64,000 nucleotides of DNA from Planctomycetota bacterium (GTDB lineage Bacteria; Planctomycetota; Phycisphaerae; WQYP01): NCBI GenBank assembly GCA_021819825.1, contig JAKAEZ010000010.1:1-64000 (forward strand). Reading direction: 5' to 3'. The notes under the pieces are model-generated. The model saw only the letters and a list, made by a program, of their open reading frames with translations. It was not told where the DNA came from and made no database searches. This document shows, piece after piece, positions 17,197-27,200 of the stretch (its first letter is position 1; each line of letters begins with the position of its first letter). The position numbers and the translations under genes were made by a program.

Positions 17197-18366
17197 ATGG
17201 CGTTGCGGCACAAACCTTCTTTTTTTTCAGTTCCATATTGCTTGGAACTTGCCTGTCTTGGTGTGCTATTGGTTTTCATGCCGGGCGTGGCGGCGGCCGC
17301 TACGAAACATACACTGGTTCCTCCGCCTCAGCAGCGCGTTGCCGTGGCTCCTGATCACCGTGGCTTTGAGCTGTTGCCTTCGCGGAAGGCCTATTATCCT
17401 TGGGGCTTTAATTACGGCAATCGGGGCCGGCTTATTGAGGATTTCTGGCTTCACCATTGGCCCACGGTGGCGCGGGATTTCCGCAACATGCGCCGCCTGG
17501 GTGCCAATGTGGTTCGCGTGCATCTGCAGTATGGGAAATTTATGCTCTCTCCGGAAAAACCCAATCCGGTGTCGCTGAAGCTGCTGTCGCGTCTGTTGCG
17601 TCTGGCGGAAAAAAATCACCTTTATCTCGATCTCACGGGACTGGGGTGTTACCGCGTTTCCGACACGCCAAAATGGTACAACGCCATGAACGACCGCCAG
17701 CGATGGAAAGCTCAGGAAAATTTCTGGCGCGCGATCGCGGCAACTTGCGCCCCAAGCCACTGTGTATTTTGCTATGATCTGATCAACGAACCTCTTGTCC
17801 CGGGGTCCCGGCAGAGGCCTGGGCAATGGCAGCCGAAAAGTTCCTTCGGCGGGTACGATTTCCTGCAATTTATCGCACTGAATCCCGGTCATGCCGGTCG
17901 CCCCGCATTGGCTGTCCGCTGGATTAATGCCATGACCCGGGCCATTCGCTCACGTGACAAAAAAACTTTGATTACCGTTGGCCTGTTGCCGTGGATACCC
18001 AAATGGGGATGGATTTCGGGATTTATACCGCGCGTGATCGCGCCGCATGTGAGTTTTATCAGCATTCACATTTACCCTCAGTCCAAGGATCTCACGCAAG
18101 CCATGGATGTGCTGCGCCGCTGCGCGGTCGGTAAACCCGTGGTCATTGAGGAGACGTTTCCGTTATCCTGCACGGCCGCTCAGGAGCGGCACTTTCTTTT
18201 GGCCTCGCGCCGCATCGCCTGTGGTTGGATGGGGCATTATGACGGCCTGACTCTGCAAGATTATCACAAACTGTCCCTTGAGCATCGCCTCACGATCGGC
18301 GAAGCGATTTACCGCTCATTTGAGCGGATGTTTGTACAACTAAAACCCGAATTCGTCCGGCGGTAA
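17197..18366 (+). CDS. Secreted GH5-like glycoside hydrolase
   Basis: A signal peptide (about 1-37, ending GVAAAA) precedes a TIM-barrel hydrolase. FCYDLINEPLV holds the acid/base Glu (about 198) and KPVVIEETFP the nucleophile (about 319), the GH5 spacing for cellulase/mannanase-type enzymes; AHVSFISIHIYP fits the strand before the nucleophile. The ATG at 17179 overlaps the preceding stop, but AGGAG lies 7 nt before the ATG at 17197, so I prefer that. Cotranscription with two membrane glycosyltransferases suggests a role in envelope or exopolysaccharide turnover rather than feeding (inference). Confidence 0.8.
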   Translation: MALRHKPSFFSVPYCLELACLGVLLVFMPGVAAAATKHTLVPPPQQRVAVAPDHRGFELLPSRKAYYPWGFNYGNRGRLIEDFWLHHWPTVARDFRNMRRLGANVVRVHLQYGKFMLSPEKPNPVSLKLLSRLLRLAEKNHLYLDLTGLGCYRVSDTPKWYNAMNDRQRWKAQENFWRAIAATCAPSHCVFCYDLINEPLVPGSRQRPGQWQPKSSFGGYDFLQFIALNPGHAGRPALAVRWINAMTRAIRSRDKKTLITVGLLPWIPKWGWISGFIPRVIAPHVSFISIHIYPQSKDLTQAMDVLRRCAVGKPVVIEETFPLSCTAAQERHFLLASRRIACGWMGHYDGLTLQDYHKLSLEHRLTIGEAIYRSFERMFVQLKPEFVRR

Positions 18367-18427
18367 TATTGGCGGTGGCGAGATAATCAATGATGTCTGG
18401 ACCATCCGTGCGGGCCGGAGAATCAGG

Positions 18428-19015
18428 TCAGGAGCGGGTTCTTAATTCGCGAAGTTTTTTACCCAGGGCAATCCGGGCTGATGGGGGCATTCGGGATAGG
18501 ATCAACACGCCATCGAGGTGGTCATTTTCATGTTGTGCTATGCGCGCGGGGAATCCTTCCAGCGGCATGGAAATCGGATCCCCCTTAAGATCATACCCCG
18601 TTAGCGTGATTGTTTTAGCCCGCATGACTTTCCCGCGAATTCCCGGAAGAGACAGGCATCCCTCCTCCGCTTCTTCGGTTTGAGAATCCAGCTCCAGCAC
18701 AGGATTAATGACGGCAACGGCTTGATCGGCTTTGGCTTTTTCCGCCATCACAAAAAGTCGCAGTGATAAACCAACCTGCGGGGCGGCGAGTCCCACGCCT
18801 TCGTGGGATTCCATCAGTTGCTTCATGCGTTCAACAACCTGCAAGAGCCAGGAATCAATTGTGCCGACATCCTCCGCCCGCCGCGTCAGCACCGGATCGG
18901 GCCAAATCACGATCTCCAAAGTCGCCGGATCAGGCCGGGCCGGGGCAGCAGCCTTAAGCTGGGGCACGGAAGCTTCTTTGCGAGTGTGACGTTTGTTTGC
19001 TTTTTCACGGGCCAT
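18428..19015 (-). CDS. def: Peptide deformylase
   Basis: This 195-aa metalloenzyme removes the formyl group from nascent N-terminal methionine. Motif 1 GVGLAAPQ, motif 2 EEGCLSLPG and motif 3 QHENDHLDG are complete, so Cys and two His can bind the metal and Glu catalyse. It has about 35 extra basic and proline/alanine-rich residues at the N-terminus before EIVIWPDPVLTRRAEDV. It lies convergent to the GH5 gene. GGAA is placed 5 nt before the ATG. Confidence 0.96.
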   Translation of the reverse strand: MAREKANKRHTRKEASVPQLKAAAPARPDPATLEIVIWPDPVLTRRAEDVGTIDSWLLQVVERMKQLMESHEGVGLAAPQVGLSLRLFVMAEKAKADQAVAVINPVLELDSQTEEAEEGCLSLPGIRGKVMRAKTITLTGYDLKGDPISMPLEGFPARIAQHENDHLDGVLILSRMPPSARIALGKKLRELRTRS

Positions 19016-19148
19016 GAGGTTCCTTTTTCCGCAGTCTAACCGATCAACTCGCCCAAGATAGCATTATCCCGAAAAAGTTCCACACGTTGCAACCGCATGC
19101 GTCGGTATCAAACCAAACATAAAGCCGTTACTGAAACGGAATGCCCCT

Positions 19149-20471
19149 TTAGATGGATTGGGTTTCCGGCGTAACGGCCTGGGCTGAAGTTTCAGCCGGC
19201 TGAGGTAGCTTGAGGACGACTTTTTTAATTCGTCGAACGTCGCATTCGGCGACGGTGACGCTGATATCGTCAATCTTGACGGTGGCTCCTTTACCGGGGA
19301 TCGTGCCGAGTTCGTGAATGACCAGGCCGCTGATGGTCTGATAATCCTGATTTTCCGGAAGATGGCAATCTAGCTCCCGGTTCAAGTCGGTGATGTTCGC
19401 GCGGCCGTCAACTTCTACCGTGCGTTCATCAACGCGGTGGATTTGTGAGGCGGGTGACTTTTCATATTCATCAGCGATGTCTCCGACAATTTCTTCAAGG
19501 ATGTCCTCGCTGGTAATCAGGCCGGCTGTCCCTCCGAATTCATCAAGCACAATGGCGATATGGACTCTTTGAGCACGGAATTGCCGCAACAGATCGCGCA
19601 GGGGTTTGGAATGCGGAACAAAAAGCGGCGGCCGCATGAGTTTGCGAATTTCCAGCGTGCCGGCTTCCGCCGCCGAGGTCCCCAGAAACTGCAGCAGATC
19701 TTTGGCGTAAAGAATGCCGACAATATTATCCAGATTGCCGTCATGCACCGGCAGACGTGAAAGCCCGTCGCGTAAAATCTTGTCGCGAATTTTTTCCAGG
19801 GAATCATTCACACTGATGGTGATCATATCCGTGCGGGGCATCATGATCTGCCCGACCTGCAGATCGCGGAAACTGATAATGCCTTCGATCATTTTCCGCT
19901 GGTCGTCATCCACAGCGCCCTCGGCAGTGCCTTCAGAGACGGCGGCAAGAATTTCTTCGGTGGTTTCGGCCGCTTCCTCATCGGCGTGTTGCCGGGGGTC
20001 GATACCCGCAAGTCGGCGAACCAGTTCATCAAATAACCTGAGAAAATCGACTAGCGGAGTCACTAGAATGCCGACGACACGCAGCATCGGCCAACTGGCG
20101 GCGATGAGACTTTCTCCGCCATAGATGGCCCAGGCGTTAGGAATCGCCACGGAAAAAATCAGTAACAGCACACAAGACAGTGCGGCGGCGGAAAAAAACC
20201 GCAAGAGCGACTGATCCGGCAAGGTGGTGCCGCTGAAGGCGTACAACGTCGCGGCGGCCAGAGACACATTACAAGCGATGCGCATAATGGATGCGGTTAA
20301 GGCAAGGTTTTCGCGCTGATCATTGATCTGATCCAACACGGCCTGCCGTCCGCGCTTAATTAATTCTTTTTCCAACGTGACGCGCGACATCGTGCGCAGG
20401 GCATACGCCAGCGTCGACGCCGGTAACGTGCCCGCTAAAGATATCCCGATAATCAGCAAGGGCCAATTCAT
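19149..20471 (-). CDS. CorC/HlyC-family CBS-domain membrane protein
   Basis: This 440-aa protein has an N-terminal DUF21/CNNM-like membrane part (about 1-150), a pair of CBS domains (MMPRTDMITISVNDSLEKI ... HDGNLDNIVGILYAKDLL and KPLRDLLRQFRAQRVHIAIV, in parts) and a C-terminal CorC_HlyC domain with VDGRANITDLNRELDCHLP. Relatives are linked to magnesium/cobalt efflux. Its ATG overlaps the ybeY stop by 4 bp and it is the last gene of pgpH-ybeY-corC, an order known from many bacteria. Confidence 0.88.
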   Translation of the reverse strand: MNWPLLIIGISLAGTLPASTLAYALRTMSRVTLEKELIKRGRQAVLDQINDQRENLALTASIMRIACNVSLAAATLYAFSGTTLPDQSLLRFFSAAALSCVLLLIFSVAIPNAWAIYGGESLIAASWPMLRVVGILVTPLVDFLRLFDELVRRLAGIDPRQHADEEAAETTEEILAAVSEGTAEGAVDDDQRKMIEGIISFRDLQVGQIMMPRTDMITISVNDSLEKIRDKILRDGLSRLPVHDGNLDNIVGILYAKDLLQFLGTSAAEAGTLEIRKLMRPPLFVPHSKPLRDLLRQFRAQRVHIAIVLDEFGGTAGLITSEDILEEIVGDIADEYEKSPASQIHRVDERTVEVDGRANITDLNRELDCHLPENQDYQTISGLVIHELGTIPGKGATVKIDDISVTVAECDVRRIKKVVLKLPQPAETSAQAVTPETQSI

Positions 20472-21043
20472 CGTCGGCTCCCTTTCCCGCGAGTTTTTTT
20501 TCTCTTGGAGGAAGCTTTTGCAGCCGCCTGGGCCTTGTGTGAAGCATGGCTTCTAACCGCCCTGGAGTCGCGGGCAAAATAGACCGGGGGCAGGGCCATC
20601 TGCCGCAGAAGCGCATCTTCTTTGCGGTGCATGCGCCGGGCCTTGGCGTAGGTTGAATCGTCATAGCCGACGCAATGCAACAGGCTATGAATGGCATAAA
20701 GTAAAATTTCCAGCTTCGGCAGCATGTGATGATGCACAACGGCCTGCCGTTGGGCCTCATCTGCGCAAATAATTGTTTCTATATCCAGAGGAGCGTTGGG
20801 AATATGCGTGTCGGTATAGTTAAATGTCAATACATCCGTGATGGTGGCAAGGTTCATCGTCAACTGATGATAATGGATCATGCGTTGGTCATTGACAAGG
20901 TGAATTACCCAATTGCCGCTTGTTACCCCTGCCAATCGGGCAGCCGTTGCGGCACGCGAACTGATCCACCGTCGCATTTTAGATGGCACCGCCAGACTGG
21001 TGCGGCGATCGATGGGAGGCAGTAGTTCTATGTGAATGCTCAT
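20468..21043 (-). CDS. ybeY: Endoribonuclease YbeY, with an altered metal motif
   Basis: YbeY matures the 3' end of 16S rRNA and acts in ribosome quality control. The core is visible: HLVNDQRMIHYHQLTMN, TDVLTFNY and AIHSLLHCVGYDD. The family zinc motif is H-x3-H-x5-H; here H119 and H123 are kept, but the third position is Asp129. Asp can bind zinc, so the enzyme may still work. A basic tail (SSKRKKTRGKGSRR) follows the domain. It starts 9 bp after pgpH and overlaps corC by 4 bp. Confidence 0.88.
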   Translation of the reverse strand: MSIHIELLPPIDRRTSLAVPSKMRRWISSRAATAARLAGVTSGNWVIHLVNDQRMIHYHQLTMNLATITDVLTFNYTDTHIPNAPLDIETIICADEAQRQAVVHHHMLPKLEILLYAIHSLLHCVGYDDSTYAKARRMHRKEDALLRQMALPPVYFARDSRAVRSHASHKAQAAAKASSKRKKTRGKGSRR

Positions 21044-21052
21044 GACGTCTCC

Positions 21053-23362
21053 TTACGCCGGCCTGGAAATGGCGAGCGTCTTGGGATACGGCATACGACC
21101 ATGATAGGCACCAACCAGCGTGCGAACCAGAGACTGTTCAATGATCGTCAACTCCGAAAGTGTGATATCGCACTGGTCAAATTGGCCATCCATGAGCCGT
21201 TTGGTAATCAGTTGATGCACGGCTCCCTCAATTTTAGCCGCTGTGGGTTCCGGCATGGAGCGGATCATTCCTTCCGAGCCGTCGCAGATCATCAATATGG
21301 CCGTCTCTTTGCTGTGCGGCTTGGGGCCGGGATACCGAAATTCCGTATCGTTTACTTGCGAGGCCAAGCCGCCGGTAAGGGCTTCCCGCGTCTGCTTTTC
21401 CCTCGCGGCATGGAAGAAATATTCAACGATGGTTGTGCCGTGATGTTCGGCGATAAAATCCCGCACGGCCAGCGGCAAACGATATTCCCGTGCCAGCTCC
21501 AGGCCATCTTTAACATGGCCGACCACAATTAGCAGGCTCATGGCCGGCGAGAGTTTTTCGTGACGGTTCTGGCCGGCGTTCATGTTCTCCATGAAATATC
21601 CGGGCTTAAGGAGTTTTCCAATGTCGTGGTAGTAGGCTCCCACGCGGCACAACAGGCTGTTGGCCCCCAGTTCCCGTGCCGCGGCTTCAGCCATCGAACC
21701 CAACACCAGCGAATGGCTGAACGTACCAGGGGCTTCCATGGCCAAGCGGCGCAGCAGTGGTTGATTGGTATCAGACAGTTCCAGCAGTGTCATAGCCGTG
21801 GTCAAACCGAAAATTTTCTCCACGAAAGGCAGCAGCCCCAGCATGATAAAGATGGCGGCGAAAACGGCACTGCCCGCGCAGATGGCCTGGTCTATTAAAA
21901 TCCCGGTGCCGGGTTGCCGGGCCGCATAGAGCCAATCCAGGGGCACCGCTTGGGTCAGCGGCGTATGTGAAAAGCCAAATCCCAGGACGGTGGCACCGGC
22001 CACCAATGCCGCCAGCAGGCCCACGCGAATAAGCTGTGTGCGGGTGCGGATTTCGTGGAGGCTAAAAATAAGTATGGCGGACGTGGCAAACGCCGCAATA
22101 AAAAAAGATAAGTCTTGCCCGGCCACCACCGTTACCAACAGAGCATTAAGTGCGGAGATTCCCAGGGCAAAGCGCTGATCATAGGCGATTACGAAAATCA
22201 GAGCTGCCAGTAACATGGGGGCCATTCCCAGCAGGTAAATCCAGCCCGGCAGCCCTGCCACCAACGTAAGTTTGGCCGCCGCAGCACAAGTCAAAAGTAG
22301 AATAGCGGGGGCCGAGGCTCTGCGAAAACCCGGTTCCCGGATGCGAAATCCGATATAAATAGCCCCGATAATGCACAATACGGCGGTGAGCATATACAGG
22401 CCCAGCAGATGTTCCAATAACGCCCACGGATGTCGCTTCGCCAGATGCCTCTGCCAGACGCGATACGCGACGTGCAGGTTCGTGCGAATGGCCGGCGTGA
22501 TAATTTCCCCGGCATGAACCAGCACTTCGCCACGATGAAAGACCTTTTGCGGCATGGTAATGGCCGCTTCATTGGCGGATGCTAATTTGGCCATGGCGGC
22601 GCGATCAAGAATAAACGTGGGCCTGTTCTTGGCCGCCAGGAAAGCTGAAACGGTGTTCCATAAGGATTCGGGAAGACATTGTTCCACCATTGGACGGAAC
22701 CCTTGTCCGCGCGAATCCAATACGCCCAATTCATTGAGCTTTATTCTTGTTTGCTGAACCTTATTCTTGTTTCTGGTGCGCACGATGATATTGACAGCCG
22801 GCGTTCTGGCTATGGCCTCCAGCGTTTTCTGATCGATCACCGGGTGCTGCTTGAGTTTACTAACCAGAAGTTTGATCTGCTTGGAATACTGGGGAAATTC
22901 ATTGTCCTGGATAACGCTGTGCAGATATTTCAGGGCATTGGCGGTCATGTGCGGGAAGCGCGTGCGCAGCGGTTCGGAAAGATTTTTCGGTGATTTTATG
23001 GCGGCTACATCATACGGCAGGCTGTTAAGCTCCGCACCGATGATCTCCAGTAGCTTGTCACGGTCGTTAAGTCGAAGCACCGGATTGGTATGCAGACGGG
23101 CCTGCAGGCGCAGGGCCTGGAATTTGGCCTGATCTGGAATGCTGAATGTCACAGGCGATAAAATGGTTGCCGGAGCTTTGGTTCCCAACCAGACCGGCTT
23201 GGTGTTGGGAATTAATTCCAGCACCAACAGCACCGCAAAGCACAGTGCTGTAAGAATCATGAATGTCCATTGCGGCCCTGAAATATTCTTCCAGAATCGC
23301 TGCCGTGGGGAGGCGTCTTCGGCTACAGCCATACGACGCAAACTCTTTTTTTGTAGCCACAT
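21053..23362 (-). CDS. pgpH: 7TMR-HD family phosphohydrolase (PgpH-like c-di-AMP phosphodiesterase)
   Basis: The 769-aa protein has an N-terminal membrane anchor, a long extracytoplasmic region (about 60-330), seven hydrophobic segments (about 330-510) and a cytoplasmic HD domain. The HD domain is intact: GTFSHSLVLGSMAEAAARE, GAYYHDIGKLLKPGYF, HEKLSP, and IAEHHGTTIVEYFFHAA. In Firmicutes, PgpH cleaves cyclic di-AMP; whether this organism makes c-di-AMP is not shown here. It is first in an operon with ybeY and corC. The start could also be the Met 10 codons downstream (23332). Confidence 0.88.
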   Translation of the reverse strand: MWLQKKSLRRMAVAEDASPRQRFWKNISGPQWTFMILTALCFAVLLVLELIPNTKPVWLGTKAPATILSPVTFSIPDQAKFQALRLQARLHTNPVLRLNDRDKLLEIIGAELNSLPYDVAAIKSPKNLSEPLRTRFPHMTANALKYLHSVIQDNEFPQYSKQIKLLVSKLKQHPVIDQKTLEAIARTPAVNIIVRTRNKNKVQQTRIKLNELGVLDSRGQGFRPMVEQCLPESLWNTVSAFLAAKNRPTFILDRAAMAKLASANEAAITMPQKVFHRGEVLVHAGEIITPAIRTNLHVAYRVWQRHLAKRHPWALLEHLLGLYMLTAVLCIIGAIYIGFRIREPGFRRASAPAILLLTCAAAAKLTLVAGLPGWIYLLGMAPMLLAALIFVIAYDQRFALGISALNALLVTVVAGQDLSFFIAAFATSAILIFSLHEIRTRTQLIRVGLLAALVAGATVLGFGFSHTPLTQAVPLDWLYAARQPGTGILIDQAICAGSAVFAAIFIMLGLLPFVEKIFGLTTAMTLLELSDTNQPLLRRLAMEAPGTFSHSLVLGSMAEAAARELGANSLLCRVGAYYHDIGKLLKPGYFMENMNAGQNRHEKLSPAMSLLIVVGHVKDGLELAREYRLPLAVRDFIAEHHGTTIVEYFFHAAREKQTREALTGGLASQVNDTEFRYPGPKPHSKETAILMICDGSEGMIRSMPEPTAAKIEGAVHQLITKRLMDGQFDQCDITLSELTIIEQSLVRTLVGAYHGRMPYPKTLAISRPA

Positions 23363-23599
23363 ATATCTTTGCGGGCGGCCCCGTGCCGCCGCCTCATAGC
23401 CGATTAATTATAACCCTACCGTTGCGCGGTACCTGTCCCCGGTCTGAAACTACCGCCCACGGTACCCCGCGCGCAATTATTTCATACCCCTATTCTACCC
23501 GCCGCGAGCGAGCAACCAAAGCTCAACCGAGTATTGGCGGCAATTTAAGAAAAATAACGCCCGATAACAATAAGTTATTCGTAAATCAGAAAATATTTT

Positions 23600-24139
23600 T
23601 TACATTGGCCGACGTTTAATGGTTTGGTCATATATCGCCAGCAGCTTTTGCTTGTCAAAAACCATCTCTTCGCGGGTCAGGCCGACAATATCGTACTCAT
23701 ACGTCAATTCAATGGCATCGACGGGGCAGGCTTCCTCGCACATGCCGCAATAAATGCAGCGCAACTCGTCGATATCAAATTTAATGGGATATTTTTCACG
23801 GTCCGGCCAGGAATCCGGTGCGGCATCCCCGACAATATGAATGCAGTGGGCCGGGCAGGCTGTGGCGCACATGTAACAGGCCACGCATTTTACCCGATTT
23901 TGTTCATCGCGGTTCAACCGGTGTACTCCGCGATAGCGCTGGACATCCATGCCCTGCTCCAGGACGGGCTTATCTTCGCGGCGTTCTTCCGGATATTGCA
24001 TGGTGCGGACATTGCCGCCAACGGAACGAAACAAGTGCACCAGCGTGCTTCCCAAACCGGAAAGTACGGCCGGTAAAAAGATATTTTCCGAAGCCTTCAG
24101 CTCCGGAGGTTGCAATTCGATGACATCTTCAAGCTTCAT
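23600..24139 (-). CDS. nuoI: NuoI-like 2x[4Fe-4S] ferredoxin subunit
   Basis: The 179-aa protein carries two 4Fe-4S motifs, CVACYMCATACPAHC and CIYCGMCEEACPVDA, in the arrangement of complex I subunit I, with the flanking YRGVHRLNRDEQNRVKC and FDIDELRCIYC typical of NuoI. I start at the ATG at 24139, 8 nt after GGAG; the frame extends further upstream without support. No other nuo gene is next to it, so it is an orphan: it may complete a Nuo complex encoded elsewhere or serve another redox complex. Confidence 0.85.
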   Translation of the reverse strand: MKLEDVIELQPPELKASENIFLPAVLSGLGSTLVHLFRSVGGNVRTMQYPEERREDKPVLEQGMDVQRYRGVHRLNRDEQNRVKCVACYMCATACPAHCIHIVGDAAPDSWPDREKYPIKFDIDELRCIYCGMCEEACPVDAIELTYEYDIVGLTREEMVFDKQKLLAIYDQTIKRRPM

Positions 24140-24242
24140 ACAGCATTCTCCACATTCCGTGGTGTAAAGACCAATACCAACGCATATAGTACGCATTTAC
24201 TCGAAGTTTGAAAAGTTGGTGTGAAAAGTTGGAACATTGCCG

Positions 24243-27200
24243 TTAGTCGCGGCCTAAGGGCGTTGATGCGGTCTTGCGAACTAAGTCCTGGTCAATTGCC
24301 AGGATGAGTGAATGCATGACTTGGCACCATTCTTCCAGTAATTCCAACGAGGCGTCGTGCTGAATAGGATCTAAAACCTCATGGCGTTTGATATGGGCCT
24401 TATCCATCGCAGTAAACTCCGGCAGATGGCCATAGGCCGCCCGACGCTGCTGTATCCAAAGTCCGGTTGGGCACTTCTCTAATGGCGGTATATCCATGGG
24501 TAATGGATCGGGGACTCCGGCGGCCCGCATTTCACGCAACCTTATGATCCGCTCGGCAGCCGATACATGCCGCGACAACAGCAGCAGGTCCTCGGAGGCA
24601 TAGCGCGGCGGTAAAGACTGCGGCGAGAGGTTTAAGTTTGCAGCCCAAGTCATAAACTGGTCTTCTTCCATAGGCCGCGCTAAGAAATATCCCTGGATAT
24701 TTTCACCTCCCAGTCGCAGCCAGTACGCCAGTTGTTCGCGTGTCTCAACGCCCTCGGCAATAAGTCGGGTGCTGGCAAGTTCCGCAAAATGCAAGGCGGA
24801 AATCGTCACCGAAGCATGCGCGTTTTTTATTAATAGTCCGCGCATAAATTCCTGGCCAAGCTTAAGTTCCTTCACCGGCAGTGATGCCGCATAGAGTAAA
24901 GAGGCATGGCCGGTTCCGAAGTCGTCCAAGCTTGTGGAAATGTGGCGCAGACTGACCTCCTCAAGCCGCTGGATGGCCAAAGGCATATCCGTAAGCGCGG
25001 TGACCTCGGTAATTTCCAACGTAAGGAAGGACGGATCGGGGCAATCGGCTAAAGCTGCATCCAACTCCTTGAGGAAGCTCGGGTGCAGCAGATGCCGCGA
25101 TCCGATATTCACGCTGATTCGCAAATTCAGTCCCTGGGCCATAAGACGCCGCCGCAGCCGCACCGCTTCGGTGATCGCCAGCCCTCCCAGCAGACATATC
25201 AGTGCCGGATCATTTTCAATGACCGGCATAAACGTGGCCGGAGAGAGCCATTTATCGCCTTCCCTCCAGCGTGCCAGCATCTCCAGGCCGTCAAGTTTTC
25301 CCACCCGCATATTGGCCTGCGGCTGGAGGAAAAATTTTATTTTTCCATCCTTTACCGCGGCGGGAAAATTCTGCCGGGCACGAAAGCGCTGTTCAACTTT
25401 TTCGGCGATGGCGCTTTGGAACACTTCAAAGCGCGCACCACTTTCTTTCGCGGAGTATAAAACCGCGTCGGCATGCCGCAGCAGTGTATCCCGGTCCGTG
25501 GGGTCAACGGGATAAATAGTAAATCCCATGCGGACGTTGATGGCAATATTCTGGCCGTGCCAGTGTATCGGTTCATCCAAGGCGCGCAGCAGGCGCTCCG
25601 CCGCTATGCCCAAATCCGCAGCTTCCACGAGACTAAGAATCAGGCCGAATTCATCACCGCCGATTCGCGCTATCACATCGCCCTTCCGCATCGTGGCTGC
25701 CAGGCACTGGGAAATAGCGCGCAGTAAATCATCCCCCGCGGCGTGTCCAAGAGTATCATTAATTTCTTTAAACCCATCGATGTCCAGTATGCCAATGGCC
25801 ATTTGACGATTATACCGGTCCGCTCGCCCGAGAGATTCAGTAACCGCTCGCTCAAAATACGCGCGGTTAGGCAAGTCCGTAAGCGAATCATGAACGCTCA
25901 AATATTCCAGACGTTCGCGCTGGCGGTGGCTGGAAAGGGCCAGAGAAGCGTTGTCGGCTAAGCGGCCAAGGAGTTTTAATATCGGGCGGCTGAAATAGCT
26001 GGCTTGTCTACTTCCGACAAAAATTACCGCCTCGGGTTTTTTATCGCGTTCGCCAATGGGAAACCCCGCCGCGCCCCGCAACTTCAGAGCTTTTAAAAAT
26101 TCCCGCCAAGGCACAAAATCTCCGTGGGACAAGGCATCGGGTACGACAAATTCCCGGCCCGTGCGATACACCCTGCCAGTTACGCCTTTACCCATAGGTC
26201 CCTGAAGGCTGATCGACCATTGAGTTTTTAGCACGCGTTCGGCGTCTTTACCGCAATGGCTGACGACTTCGGCAAGCTCGGTCTGCGGATCAATCAGCCG
26301 TACGTAAGCAAGCGGTGCATCGGTATGCGCTACGATTGTTTCTACCAGCAGGCGAAAAATAGCCCCCGGCGCGGGATTTTTAAGTAGCATTTGGTTCACA
26401 GCGTCCAGCGCGTCTTCGTAGGAATGTAAACGCCGCAATTCTCTCTGGGCGTGGATACGGTCTAAGGCACCACCAATATCCCTGGCCAACTGCTGCAACA
26501 GGTTGGCCGTCCCTTCCGGAAAAGGGATGTCCGCCGTGCGGTACATGCTCAGGAATCCCTGTTGGCCCCGCCGGGTTTTAAACGGGGCGGTAATACTGCC
26601 CACAAGGCCAAAGCGCTGGGCCTGAATTCTCCAGGGATCAAATGTGGGATCTTCGGCAAAATTATCAACCTGCATAACATGATTGGCGCTTAAGGCACGC
26701 CCGCCGGGGCCGCGGCCTTCGGGTACCTCGGCGGAAGCGGATAAGGTGAGGTTGCTGAAATAGGCCTTTGCCGGCCCGGCGGAAGTCCGTATTCGAATGT
26801 GGCCGGTGCGCGGATTGATAAATCCTATGCCCAGTAGGGGGGCCTTCAAATGATGAGCTAAGGTATTTACTATGCTATCCAGGAGTATCCCCGCATCGGT
26901 ATGGTGCGACAGGAGTTGATTGGCGACGCGAATGGCCTCATAAAGAGCTTCGTGCTGTTGCAAGCTTTCCTGATGCGCCTGGCGGTAGCCAATCAGAGCG
27001 CACCCCTCATCAAGTTGCAATTGCTTTCGCACAGCGCTGCCAAGCAAATCCCCGTCGTGTGAAGAAAACTTTTTGAAAACTGGTTCCAGGAATTGACTGG
27101 CCGCTTTGTAGGTATCGCTGATCCATTGCTCTTTTAAAGCCAACTGTTGAGCCAAAGCGCCTAAGGCAATCTGGTTGTCGGCTCGAATGGCGTCATAATC

